In this document: in pieces, positions 51,801 through 61,037 of the stretch
Layout: each line of letters opens with the position of its first letter
Numbering within the stretch: position 1 is the stretch's first letter
Source: Euleptes europaea
Taxonomy: Eukaryota; Chordata; Lepidosauria; Squamata; Sphaerodactylidae
Assembly (NCBI RefSeq): GCF_029931775.1
Contig: NC_079323.1
Coordinates: 38,706,882 to 38,770,881, forward strand
Direction of reading: 5' to 3'
DNA length: 64,000 nt
Position numbers and translations under genes: made by a program
Notes under the pieces: model-generated
The model's input: only the letters and a program-made list of their open reading frames with translations
Databases searched by the model: none
What the model was told of the DNA's origin: nothing

Positions 51801-52277
51801 TAAAAAAAAAATCTTACACACACTCATCTATCTTACACAACACTATCTATTTGTGTTGGGGGGGGGTCTCTGTAATTTGGCTACTATGCCTAGTTCTTCC
51901 TTTCAGTGATGAAAACAAAACTGCATCCTTTGAGTTGGGGTTCTCAGTCCCACCTGAAACGGAAGAGTTCATGAAGAACAGAATGAGTGAGACGTTTGTG
52001 AAGAACGTTTTAAGGCAAAATATTTATGACCAGAAAGAAATATATGGCATAGTTATAACTGGATGTACAGATCTGATGCTTGATCCAACTTCTCTTTCAG
52101 TTTCATGTAAGTGCCACATTCAATTAATAAACTCTTTTGTAAAAGTTAAAGAACCTTTTTAAAGTTAAAGCGTTTTTACTGAAATATAACGAAGCCCTCT
52201 CTGTTTAAAAAAAATCATTTCAATATACAGATTCTTGGAATATTATGATTCTTTTCTGTTCTCTAATAGAACAGTGA
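39699..52277 (+). CDS. C3orf52: C3orf52 (TTMP, TPA-induced transmembrane protein) orthologue, whole gene
   Basis: Five exons join in frame to about 226 codons plus a short tail; human TTMP has 217. An acidic cytoplasmic N-terminus (1-43) is followed by a membrane segment (about 60-79) with CKLWMVITS, almost identical to human CKLWMIITS, and an extracellular domain with LTDVYNHSP (human LTDVYSTSP), EEFMKNRMSE and the C-terminal LDPTSL signature. Potential N-glycosylation sites occur at NFS, NHS and NKT. The family is a single-pass membrane protein linked in the literature to hair biology together with LIPH; molecular function is poorly known. It lies between the protease and CD200 as in human 3q13.2. 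The last exon is uncertain: human ends just after LDPTSLLLYE, whereas here a gtaagt donor follows LDPTSLSVS, and the best following exon ends at TGA 52275-52277. Confidence 0.88.
40003..40095. repeat. Palindromic 'GCAATCCTAA' repeat
   Basis: TGCCATCCTAAGCAGAGTTA and GTAACTCTGCTTAGGGATGG are inverse copies. Confidence 0.7.
40345..40546 (-). mobile_element. 5S-derived SINE, reverse
   Basis: GAAAGTGCCATCAAGTCAAA tail, GGCCAACCCTGCTTAGCTTC and CGAGATCTAATGAG head. Nearly full length. Confidence 0.83.
40547..40870 (+). repeat. L2-like LINE 3' fragment
   Basis: CAGGATTTACATTGGCAACAG and the AATAAAAAGAAATAAAG end recall the L2 3' region; diverged. Confidence 0.4.
41110..41712 (-). mobile_element. 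L2-like LINE 3' region, reverse
   Basis: TTATAGCCCACCTTTCTCTC at the 3' end, then TCTCCTTGGGGAGAGAATTC, GACTGAGAAGGCCC and GGGTGGGTTCATATGG, a series typical of this repeat in lizards. Confidence 0.6.
41713..42500. repeat. CTAGGGTTGTGCA-headed repeat with tandem block
   Basis: The head TAGGGTTGTGCAAAAAAAG matches the foldback element at 4370. From about 42085 to 42500 a unit of about 121-139 bp is repeated (anchor TCAAAC[TC]GGAGAATCT at 42207, 42329 and 42467). The opposite end was not found. Confidence 0.6.
42505..43530. other. C3orf52 intron 1, mostly unassigned
   Basis: GATG/GATA microsatellite at about 42525-42570 and a CTC/CTT run at 43414-43456. No exon recognised. Confidence 0.4.
43530..43882 (+). 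repeat. LINE-like 3' end split by a MITE
   Basis: GATGTGAAAGATCTCAATAT through GGTCTGACTCAGT (43530-43632) continues after the MITE as GACTCAGTAGAAGGCACC. An unbroken relative lies at 49640-49795. Confidence 0.65.
43633..43851 (+). mobile_element. hAT-like MITE with perfect 8-bp target duplication
   Basis: Flanked on both sides by GACTCAGT (43625-43632 and 43852-43859). The left end is shortened and a ~37-bp AT-rich insert lies inside at about 43674-43710. Confidence 0.9.
44405..44525 (+). CDS. C3orf52: C3orf52 exon 2: transmembrane segment
   Basis: The acceptor is gattaacag and the donor gtatgc, phase 1 out. Residues 44-83 contain WKCKLWMVITSVF followed by LCLILVIIISL, a single hydrophobic span that matches the human protein. 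Confidence 0.9.
44600..44766 (-). mobile_element. 5S-derived SINE, reverse
   Basis: GAAAGTGCCATCAAGTCATA, GGTGGTTTGCCATTGCCTGC and CCAGGGCTGATCCTGCT; the head is truncated. It begins 75 bp after the transmembrane exon of C3orf52. Confidence 0.82.
44925..45058 (-). repeat. Very worn MITE-like segment
   Basis: CTGCCAGCAGGAGGTCTC and GACAACCCTAG recall the MITE family, but the middle is unrecognisable. Confidence 0.3.
45626..45757. repeat. Near-perfect internal palindrome
   Basis: Arms of about 56 nt (CCTTGGATTTGCCGCTCTCT ... ATTCTCAAAACTC and inverse) around a 20-nt loop. Confidence 0.85.
45834..46012. repeat. Minisatellite, three units of about 57-62 bp
   Basis: GGCTTGC[AG]C.C.GGCCCTGATC ... 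CAGTGCATCG.GAGAGAGGAG returns three times (45834, about 45891, about 45953). Confidence 0.75.
46742..47651. other. C3orf52 intron 2, unassigned part
   Basis: No recognised repeat or exon. Confidence 0.35.
47652..48066 (-). mobile_element. CR1 3' region, reverse
   Basis: AATCATAGAATCAAAGAGTT, GGTCATTTAGTCCAACTG and GAATCAGCATTGCTGACAGA to CTGTTCCACTGAGAAACC. Followed at once by a 5S SINE. Confidence 0.82.
48068..48263 (-). mobile_element. 5S-derived SINE, reverse
   Basis: GGAAAGTGTAGTCAAGCTCC tail, GGGCCGACCCTGCTTAATTT and GATCAGATTAGATTGG head. It ends 135 bp before C3orf52 exon 3. Confidence 0.82.
48399..48556 (+). CDS. C3orf52: C3orf52 exon 3: extracellular domain, start
   Basis: The acceptor is taatttag and the donor gtaagt, phase 0 out. 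It encodes EIYIDEDEYWDLQT, GDHHNFSGILKIHC and ESAYQILSENLSKR. YIDEDE aligns with human YVDEDE just after the membrane. Confidence 0.88.
48557..49639. other. C3orf52 intron 3, unassigned part
   Basis: No recognised element or exon. Confidence 0.35.
49640..49795 (+). repeat. LINE-like 3' end
   Basis: GGTGAAGTGAAAGACCTCTA, GGAGAGCCACTGCCAGTC, TACTGACCTTGATGGAACAA and TATAAGGTAGTTTTCTGT: same family as 43530. Confidence 0.6.
50055..50125 (+). CDS. C3orf52: C3orf52 exon 4
   Basis: A 71-nt exon with acceptor tctcaag and donor gtaaga, phase 2 out. It encodes LTDVYNHSPALGRYFISAE and VISF, nearly the human LTDVYSTSPSLSRYFTSVE. Confidence 0.92.
50867..51075 (+). mobile_element. hAT-like MITE with target duplication
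   Basis: A well-preserved forward copy, useful as family reference. Flanks GCTGTAGT and GCAGTAGA (6 of 8). Confidence 0.9.
51076..51906. other. C3orf52 intron 4, unassigned part
   Basis: AT-rich end with long T/A and G runs near 51790-51870. No exon. Confidence 0.4.
51907..52106 (+). CDS. C3orf52: C3orf52 exon 5: conserved C-terminal region
   Basis: The acceptor is tcctttcag and the donor gtaagt, phase 1 out. It encodes SDENKTASFELGFSVP, EEFMKNRMSE and MLDPTSLSVS. Reading through the donor instead would end at a TAA at 52159-52161 after a short basic tail, so intron retention is an alternative end. Confidence 0.85.
52231..52277 (+). CDS. C3orf52: Candidate C3orf52 terminal exon
   Basis: After acceptor caatatacag, phase 1 splicing gives YSWNIMILFCSLIEQ and TGA. 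It is the first downstream acceptor with the right phase and puts Tyr near where human has LLLYE. A competing acceptor at 52269 would give an immediate stop. Sequence alone does not decide. Confidence 0.35.
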
Positions 52278-52489
52278 TTTCATTGACTTGTTCAAATATC
52301 GAAGTCTATAAATACAAAAATCCTGAAATGATCTACAAATTGTTAGGCAATGTTGATTTCAGTTCCATGGAGCAGGAACCTGCATTCTCCCACTCTATGG
52401 CAACATGCTCATTGAAAACATTATACAAACAATACACACACACATCTGTATATTTGGGGAAATGTCCCTAGTAAATAGTAAATTCATTA

Positions 52490-53032
52490 GTTTAAAGCTG
52501 GAATGTGTCCAGAGGAGGGGAACTAAGATGATGAGGGGTCTGGAGACCAAGTCATATGAGGAAAGGTTGAAGGAGCTGGGTATGTTTAACCTGGAGAGGA
52601 GAAGACTGAGGGGTGATATGATCGCCATCTTCAAGTACTTGAAGGGCTTTCATATAGAGGAGGGTGCCGAGTTGTTTTCTGTTGCCCCAGAAGGTCAGAC
52701 CAGAAACAACGGGTTAAAATTAAATCAAAAGAGTTTCCATCTAGAAATTAGGAAGAATTTTCTAACAGTTAGAGTGGAACAGGCTTCCTCGGGAGGTGGT
52801 AAGTGCTCCTTCCCTGGAGATTTTTAAGCAGAGGCTAGATGGCCATCTGTCAGCAATGCTGATTCTATGACCTTAAGCAGATGATGAGAGGGAGGGGATC
52901 TTGGCCGTCTTTTATGCATGGAGTGGGGGTCATTGAGGATGTGGGAGGGAGGTAGTTGTGAATTTCCTGCATTGTGCAGGGGGTTGGACTAGATGACCCT
53001 GGTGGTCCCTTCCAACTCTATGATTCTATGAA
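52490..53032 (+). mobile_element. CR1 3' region, longest copy
   Basis: TGTCCAGAGGAGGGGAACTA, GGAGAGGAGAAGACTGAGGG, TCTAACAGTTAGAGTGGAAC and the end TCCCTTCCAACTCTATGATT CTATGA. It gives the orientation for the shorter CR1 pieces. Confidence 0.87.
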
Positions 53033-53383
53033 ATAACTCTAATTAGTTAGACAAACTTTTATTTTCTTTTTCTCCTCTTTTCCCACCTTGTTTCTAAAGC
53101 AATACAGGCTATCAATACAGATGGCTGAATTGTACATGGACTGCAGTACTCCCGAACAGCCTTGGAAAAGTCTTCAGCTGTGGAGCTTGAAATGTATTAT
53201 TCAGTGAAACAGTTCTACCTGACTGATTTCCAGTATGCACTCATTCCTCTTTCCATAAACCATCAGCTGTAGGAAAACACCAGCATCATCTTCGTCTTGT
53301 CTCTGGATTCAGATTGTTGACACTCAGCCACAGACTCAAGACATTGACCCAGGATCCAGTGCTGCATCACCTACACTGGCTAC

Positions 53384-53555
53384 TAGGGTTGCAAACTCTG
53401 GGTTGGGAAATTCCTAGAGATTTGGGGGATGACCTGGGGAGGGAACTCAGCAGGGATGTGATTCTATAGAGTCCACCATCCACAGCATCCATTTTATCCA
53501 GGGGAACTGATCTCTAGTCTGGCAATCCACTGTAACTCTGGGAGAACAATATCCC
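53384..53555 (-). mobile_element. hAT-like MITE, old reverse copy
   Basis: TAGGGTTGCAAACTCTGGG and CCATTTTATCCAGGGGAAC with a diverged middle; far end degraded. Confidence 0.7.
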
Positions 53556-53603
53556 TGAAGAGCTCAGCATCCTGGGAGGTGCACTGATTCACTCATTTAA
53601 ATT

Positions 53604-54140
53604 ATGCACTTTATTATAATGTCTCACACCGCCATAACTTGTGTGTGTTTGAACCTGCATATATCAAGAACTGGCAAACATGTTTCTGGTGAAAAAGGTT
53701 TATCAAAAAGTTGTCACCATTTGGGAATTATGTACAAAGAATTTTTATTATATTACACAATGCAGCATTTTTCTCATCTGAAAGAGTTGATTAAAAGTTT
53801 ATTTGAAATGATGGGCATTTCATATTCTGACTGTGAAAAAGTATATGGTGAAGGAAAGCAATTCTTAACTTACGAGCACATAATTGGGGTCACTGTTGTC
53901 CTGGAGGCTGGGAGAAGTCACAGTTTTGGGGGAAATGACAATACTGGCATACTCGGTCTCAGTGCTTTTCTTTATCCTGGAAATGTTTCCTGTGTCGGTG
54001 TGGTCAATAGTGGCATAGCATATTTCAGGGGGTTAGGTGGAGGCTTTGCCCTCTGTGTTCACCTGGTAAGAAAGAAATCAGCTTCTAACATTTTTGCAGT
54101 TGGAGACAAAAACATTACAAAACAGTTGCCAGTGCTCTAA
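53604..54140 (+). other. 178-codon ORF of unknown meaning
   Basis: ATG to TAA frame downstream of C3orf52, encoding stretches such as LKELIKSLFEMMGIS and GVTVVLEAGRSHSFGG, with Gly-rich FRGLGGGFALC near the end. No family recognised, no splice context and no overlap with a known repeat. Probably chance or an old gene remnant. Confidence 0.15.
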
Positions 54141-54499
54141 TGCTATTATTCTGAATCGTACTTTATGAATTGTACTACACACGTACACAAGCAAAGCACA
54201 GCCACGCTCCTTCTGCCCTAACTGTTGTGACTTGCAGCTGTTGTGGCAGGCCATGGAAGCACTAAAGGTCCTATCTGCTTAGAACTCTCTTCCACCGCCT
54301 TCATTCATGGGATGTCTCTTGGAGTTACTAGACACTGAAGAGCAGCAGAACTTGGTGGATTGACAGAAATGTTCCAACAAGGCTCAAAACAGGCAACACT
54401 TGCTGTCAATTCCTTGTAATGGCCCATTGCCTCTTCCTAACACTGTGAAGTTTCTTTTTAAAATGAAGATCTTAAACTGTACAGATTTCATGAGTCATT

Positions 54500-54584
54500 A
54501 AGGTTGCCAGCTCCAGGTTGGGAAATACCTGGAGATTTTTGGGGCGGAGCCTGAGGAGGGTGGGGCTTGGGGAGGGGAGTCATG
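54500..54584 (-). mobile_element. hAT-like MITE, partial
   Basis: TAAGGTTGCCAGCTCCAGG to GGCTTGGGGAGGGGAG; the other half is missing. Confidence 0.7.
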
Positions 54585-54606
54585 TATTAACAATACATAT
54601 TAAGTC

Positions 54607-54635
54607 AGGGGTCCCCAACATTTTTTAGCCTAAGG
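54607..54635 (+). repeat. Left end of the AGGGGTCCCCAAC element
   Basis: CAGGGGTCCCCAACATTTT followed at once by a MITE, as at 56974. The rest of the element is not present. Confidence 0.6.
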
Positions 54636-54828
54636 TAGGGTTGCCAGGTCCCTCTTTGCCACCGGTGGGAGGTTTTTGGGGTGGAGCCTGAGGAGGGTGG
54701 GGTTAGAGGAGGGAACTTCAATGGCATAGAGTCCAATTGCCAAAGCAGCAGTTTTCTCCAGGTGAACTGATCTCTTTCGGCTGGAGATCAGTCGTAATAG
54801 CAGGAGTACCTGGCGGTTGGCAACCCTA
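54636..54828 (-). mobile_element. hAT-like MITE, reverse
   Basis: Full-length apart from a small gap near the right end. It sits at the same point and orientation within the host repeat as the copy at 57004. Confidence 0.87.
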
Positions 54829-56973
54829 TGAGTCATCCTGATGACACCCTCAAACTTCTGTTTGGACTCCCACTTCTCCAACCTCCAACTAGGATTCCCC
54901 CCAACATTTTAAACAGGAAAAAGATGGCAGAGAGTGCAAAACGTATCATTTAACATATTTGTTGAATTCCTTATTCTGGATCTCAGCCTGGCCTTGTGTG
55001 TTGCCAATAGCTGTTTGTTTTCTAAAGAAAATTGAAATTAGTGAGACACACTCAAATCATATCATCAGATTGTCTTGGGTTGGGTGCACCTAGGCTAGGC
55101 GTTCTTTTCAGCAAATGCTGGAGCAGAAGTGTAGCTGCTTTATTGATCATGTAACTTATTATTCAGTTGAAGAGCACAAACTGCTCTCTTCAGCCCAAAG
55201 CCTGCTAATTGTGTCTTCCTTGAGAATGCCGCATCTGGCCATTACCTGCTCGCTCACCTTTTACTATAGTAGTTCCACTGCTATAGAAATAAGCTCCATG
55301 TTTCAGAGAATTCTTTTGTGCCTATTTTTTCTGATCGTTGTATTTGATTGGTGTATTCTTTGGATTGATGGGGCTCGAAATGTTTTTACGTATATGTTGT
55401 TAGCCATCCTGACCTCTTAGCACGCAAGGCAAGAGGTAATTGTTTTAAAATAAATGTTAAAAAGAAACCTCTGTTATCATACTGTCTTTTAACTGACTTG
55501 GCAACTTTGCCGGGACAAGACAAATGTAGCTTAAACTGCCAGTTACCAAAGCTCATGTCCCCTTAAAATGCAACCCCGTGTAGAGCAATTCTATTCTAAA
55601 CCCGTTGCTTAGACTGCAATTCTGTATAGGACTGCATCGCAAATTGGCATACACTTGTCAGTTCCGTTGTATATCTTTTTTAAATTAAAAATGAAAATGT
55701 TCTGGGGTGAGGAGCCTGTCTGACAACGTTAGTACAAAACAAACATTTTCCACCTTGAAAGATTTTATTTTCAGCTTAAAAAGATACTAAGAAAATCTTT
55801 CAGTACCTGATCAGGAGCGGAGGAAATGTCTTTAGCCTGCACTGAAAAGAAAAGGGAAATCAGGTCTGAATGTCATTATAAATACTCTGAAATAAATGGT
55901 TTGTGAGAAATGGCCAAAGACCTGTCCCTGAAGCTGCTTGTAATGTTTAAAAAATACTAGAAACTTCCCCTCAGATTTCCCACACAGCATGTAGCTTTGC
56001 CACTCATATCAAAGGTACTGGTAAGACCCAGAACTTCATAAACAGAAAAACAATGGACATCTTTCAAGCCATTCTCTTTACCAATTTGAGGAATAATTAC
56101 TTACTTCCAGGGTGAAGGCATCTTCTAAAACAGGGCCAATGCCTTTTACTGCAACATAAAAAACAAGGACGGGGATTAGAACTCACGATCAACAAGGGTG
56201 TTAATATTTTTGGCTTTCTGAACATCTACTATTCTTGTTTCCTTTGTCCATTTTCCTTCGTGTTCTCTTGATGCATGGAGCTGTCAGAACACTTTTGCAA
56301 AAGACAAGTAGCAAGGAGAGAAATGTATTGTTTCTTCTCTTGGCTATGAAGTGAAATTCATCAAGTGACTCAATTAACAAACACACAAATAAAACCATTT
56401 TCTCCTTTGCTTTCATGTTGATTTTATATGAAGTAATTTCCCCCCTCTCAGAATTAAAAGAATTGTCGAAAAAAGAGATTCTTTTGCTGGCAATCGCTGT
56501 AATAAATCTGACTGACTGACTGGCGAAAGAAGAAAACTGGCATAATAATCTCACAAGATATCTAAAGTGTGGTATATATCTAAATTGGGACCATTCTAGC
56601 TATCCTGCATCCGTTCAATAACTAAATAAATAAAGGCAGGGCTCCCTGTGTAACACACAATATGTACCATGTTTGAAAAGATACCAAAGTTGATTTGGAT
56701 AGAAAACTTATTATGGTTAAAAGTAACAAAGGCCTGTATATATGATCTGAATCTAACTTATACAGATTTTTATTCTTCTATGACAATTAACAATTTTTAT
56801 TTTTTTAACTTATTTACATTATTTATAGTCTCACAGGGACTCAAGGCAGAATTCACATAGTGAGTCAGTATAATCAACAAAATGGGGAATTCACTATCCA
56901 AAGCATTAGGATTTTAGAAGTCTGGAACCACCAGAAAGAACTGAAGCATAGCATAAGTATTAACATATTAAGT
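54829..56973. other. Intergenic DNA, no recognised gene
   Basis: In human, GCSAM and SLC9C1 lie between C3orf52 and CD200. No exon of either was recognised here on either strand. Confidence 0.4.
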
Positions 56974-57420
56974 CAGGGGTCCCCAGTCTTTCTAAGTCTG
57001 AGGTAGGATTGCCAGGTCCCTCTTTGCTACCGGCAGGAGGTTTTTGGGTGGAGCCTGAGGAGGGTGTGGTTAGGGAAAGAGAGGGACTTCAATGCCATAG
57101 AGTCCAATTGCCAAAGCAGCCATTTTCTCCAGGAGAACTAATCTCTATCGGCTGGAGATCAGTTGTAATAGCAGGCGATCTCCAGCTACTACCTGGAGGT
57201 TGGCAACCCTAGCCTGAGGGCATATTTTGAATTCTGATACAGCATGGAGGGCATAGCCACAAAATGGCTGCCACAAAAATGGTTGCTGCAAGAGGCGGAG
57301 TCAGTCACAAAACAGCTGCTGCAGCTTACCTTCAGTCACACTTTGAAGACCCTTGTGCTAGGATGACAGCTGCTGCCAAAGCAATCTCCAATGGCCAATC
57401 AGAAGCCTTGCTCCCAGGAG
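56974..57420 (+). mobile_element. AGGGGTCCCCAAC-type element carrying a nested MITE
   Basis: CAGGGGTCCCCAGTCTTTCT at the left, interrupted at 57004-57211, then GCCTGAGGGCATATTTTG and GGCCAATCAGAAGCCTTG to about 57420. The right terminus is not clear. Confidence 0.6.
57004..57211 (-). mobile_element. hAT-like MITE nested in another element
   Basis: Full reverse copy; flanks GTCTGAGG and GCCTGAGG (7 of 8) are duplicated host-element sequence. Confidence 0.9.
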
Positions 57421-57440
57421 TAGCAGATATGTCCTGGGCC

Positions 57441-57650
57441 TAGGGTTGGCAACTGCCAGGTAGTAGCAGGAAATCTCCTGCTAATTCAACTGATCTCCAG
57501 CCGATAGAGATCAGATCACCTGGAGAAAAATGGCCGTTTTGGCAATTGAACTCTATGGCATTGAAGTCCCTCCCCTCCCCAAACCCCACCCTCTTCAGGC
57601 TCCACTCCCAAAATCTCCCGCCGGTTGAGAAGAGGGACCTGGCAACCCTA
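57441..57650 (+). mobile_element. hAT-like MITE with perfect 8-bp target duplication
   Basis: Flanked by CCTGGGCC at 57433-57440 and 57651-57658. All parts of the ~210 bp element are present: the best single proof of 8-bp duplications. Confidence 0.93.
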
Positions 57651-57654
57651 CCTG

Positions 57655-58065
57655 GGCCTGGAATGACAGCCCCCAGAGTGGAATGGTGGCCCCTGGAAGT
57701 AGCACAAGTGTTCTGAGACTGGAATGACAGCTCCCAGAGTAGAATGACAGCCCTTGTGATTGAAATCAGTGTAAGGTATTTCATTCCACTCAAAGATTTG
57801 TGATTACAGGTGCAGAGCACGGATTTCAATCCCAGGGGCGGTCATTCCACTCTGGGAGCTGTCATAATAGTCCCAGAACACTTCTATTCTTAGGGGCCAT
57901 CATTCTATTCTGGAACCTGTCATTCCAGTTCCAGGACACTTCTGCTACTCCCAGGGGTCATATTTCCACTCTGGGAACTGTAATTCCAGGCCCCAAACAC
58001 TTTTCCTACTTGCAAGGGCTGTCATTCCACTCTGGGACCTGTCACTGCAGTCCCAAAACAGAAAG
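57655..58065. repeat. Inverted minisatellite (about 60-bp unit)
   Basis: About 3.5 units (anchor TCATTCCACTCTGGGA, 57837-58060) face about 1.5 units in inverse orientation (57655-57755), with about 80 bp between. The long ORFs on both strands here are products of the repeat. Confidence 0.8.
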
Positions 58066-58375
58066 ACCCACAGAAAAGCATGCTCGTACATGCCCTGAAA
58101 AATGCCTGTACAGTGCACGGGAGACTCTACAGAACTCCTCTAGTAGACAATTCTGTACAGTAGAAACTGCAACAAAGAAGGTAGGGGACCCTAAATGCTG
58201 CCACAAAGGGCACTATAAACATAAAGATCTGAACTGGTACATGCTTTCATACGAGGAAACATCTGGAAGGATCAGATGCACTTTTTCCTATAAGCCTTCT
58301 TCCCCAGCAGCCAACTGCCAGCCAATCAACAGCACTGAGCTAGGAGAAGAAAGCATTCATGACATGCTTCCTGCT

Positions 58376-58505
58376 TAGGGTTGCCAACCTCTATGTGGAG
58401 GCTGGAGATCTCCCACTATTACAACTGATCTCCAGATGATAGAGATCAGTTTTCTTGGAGAAAATGGCTGCTTTTGATGGTAGACTGTATGGCATTATAC
58501 CCCAT
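58376..58505 (+). mobile_element. hAT-like MITE, right half missing
   Basis: TAGGGTTGCCAACCTCTATG to TGGCATTATACCCCATT, then unrelated sequence. Confidence 0.8.
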
Positions 58506-60901
58506 TCCTTTATGCAGAACAACTTTTTGGAGGACTGCTCCTATTTCTGTTATTCAGTGGTGCCCAAAGGTGCCCCTCTGTACACAGAGGAATGTTATGT
58601 GAACAGCAGTAATTCTTTGGCTCCAACTGTGAATTTGGTGGTCATCACTGTACGTGGTACTTTCGGATGTTCACAACCAAAAAACCAGGCAGCTGCCTGC
58701 CACCAAAGAACGATCTTGTTTAATGTCTTGATGGTCCAATAATATTAAGGGCCACCATAAATAATGGGTATAATCAAGCCAAGATAAGCATTTTTATGTC
58801 CCATTGCTTTCCATAAGAGATATTTAAGCATGTGGTCAGTTTGCTTGTTGAAATCAATATGACTTTAAAAATACTTCGCTTCTCACATCTAATTTTTTGA
58901 AGGAAACAAATTAGAGACCTACTATCATACAGACTCTTCAGTTGAGGAGCCTTGATTAGCTACAGTTTCCAGTTTCCAGTCTTCTGTGCTGTGTAATGGG
59001 AGAAAGGCCTCAAGTTACAGCATTGGTGAACAAGCATCTTCTAGTCCAAAGAGAATGTATGCAAACTTCCAAACGGGGCTCTCTACAGCAAGATCTTAAA
59101 TGTATTTTCTCAGCAGTATAACATACTGTATTCAGTGAGGATCTTTTCTTTTTTTCCTGAAGTCCTTATCCCCACATTCCCAATATTCATTTATAATGGA
59201 AGTGGAAACCCGAAAAAAACATGGCAGATATTTTGACTTAGGTGATACTTCTTCATGACTACTTAAAAGTAAAAATATTTGCGATGCTTAACATTACAAT
59301 ACTTAGGCTGGATGAACCACAATTTGACTTTGTAATGTCAGTCTTGCCATCTGCTGTTTCGAGTAGTGGTAATTAAGCAAAGGAATTAATTAGGAATGCT
59401 TGCCAGAACTGATGAACTACAGCAGAGTTAGTCGTTAATTAATTTTAAATGATCTGAAGTATTCATAAACCTTGTCAAAGAGCTGAAGAGTGCTTTGCAT
59501 TGATCCCAAAAACTAATTTTAGGACTCGTACAGCGGACCTTTATTGATCCAAATTGTAAAGAAGCTGAACTTGACCAGCAGATATAGGAAATATGTGATG
59601 TTTCCTAATGTTTAATGTAGGAAACTGAAGGACCAGTATTAAAAACGGTAAGAAATCAATCTTTAAATTTTTTGAAACCAAGGTAATAATTTTGACCACA
59701 TATTTTTCACATTATCACATTAAGGTAAAACATAAAGGATTTTTTTCTGATTGGAAGGTTTAGTATGAGACACAGAGCTTGCTTTTTCAAAATCCCTTTA
59801 GGGTTTCTTCATTCTCCTTTTCTCTTTCTATTCACCTTCTTTTAAACTGAGAACAACAATTTATAAAAGCAGTATCTTATATCTATTTTCCCATGGGAAC
59901 CTGAAGACTCACTACAACAGTTTGGAAACCACCTTGGGAGACGGCTATAGGGTATGTTGTTTTCCTCAAGTGATGCAGAACATACATTTCTTTTGGTACT
60001 TGATTTCCCATCTTTTCAATTATTCTTGCCAGTCAGGCTCGGGTTTTTTTCCCCCTTCTACTTCTTGTTCTTTTCTTCCTCTTTGAGTGTGTTTATAGTA
60101 ATTGCTCTGTCTAACAAGAAGATTTCAATCCAATAAAGTCCAGTCAACAGAGAGAATTCTCACACATCATCAGAGACAGTATAACACATTTACACTGTGT
60201 AGAAATTCCCCTTTTTCATCACTGATGGGGGTGTAGTTACACAGAAAAAAAAATGAGATCACTTCCTAGAAGGGGGAGGACAAAGGTGGGTAATGGATAT
60301 GCAGAACTTAGCTTTCTAATAAAGCTACAGCAACAACAAAAAACCCAGCTGATGTAGTTTGAACACTCTAGGAGGTCATTTGATTGAAACATTCAGTCCT
60401 TAAGTTTCATTTGCTAATGTGAATCATGCAGTCAGGGACTAAACTTTGTGTCTGTTTGGAGAACAGCACAAGAAAAGTGTATTCCAAGTCGTAACAAAAA
60501 CATACCATGCTGTCTTTTTTTTCATGTGAGAGGCAACATGAAGTCCCTCTCCATGTTGTCATTCAGTGCCGTAAACTATACAAGCCATATAAGTGAACAA
60601 AAATACTAGAATAAAACAAACTTCCAGGAATTACACTACATTTAAAGAAGTATTTTTTTTCCTACTGTTTTAGCTTAATGGTGATGTTCATCTCAACGGC
60701 AAGCTTTATCCAGTACATACTTTCAAGTGGTTTGTGAGGCAAGTGAGTTGTCTTTTTATAGCAAATACCATAAACGGAAAACATGTGGTTTCCAAGCAGG
60801 ATATCTTCTGCAGCTACAGATTAGTTCAGAGGCTTCTCTTTTGACTGCATGCTCAGTGTATAGCTCTATTTTGGCATGTGTGTGTGATATATTTCCCATA
60901 A
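58506..60901. other. Intergenic DNA, no firm gene
   Basis: Unique-looking AT-rich sequence. One possible exon at 60674-60738 is discussed as a finding; nothing else supports a gene. Confidence 0.35.
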
Positions 60902-60963
60902 GGTCACAGCTGTAGCGATTTCAGTGCAAGAGACATTCAGAGGTAGTTTGCCGTCGCCTGCCT
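60902..60963 (-). repeat. 5S-SINE tail fragment
   Basis: GAGACATTCAGAGGTAGTTT and GCCGTCGCCTGCCTC match the 3' half of the reverse 5S SINE; joined directly to a MITE right end. Confidence 0.6.
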
Positions 60964-61006
60964 CAAAAACCTCCCACCGGTGGGGAAGAGAAACCTGGTA
61001 ACCCTA
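60964..61006 (+). mobile_element. hAT-like MITE right-end fragment
   Basis: AAAAACCTCCCACCGGTGGG to CTGGTAACCCTA only. Confidence 0.75.
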
Positions 61007-61037
61007 GCCTAACTAAATGTTACATTGTACATTTGTA

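Noticed and set aside
57440-58378. 129- and 192-codon frames
   Set aside because: They read through the inverted minisatellite and a MITE; the peptide repeats mirror the DNA repeats.
58455-58742. 95-codon frame with several cysteines
   Set aside because: It starts inside a truncated MITE and shows no known domain.
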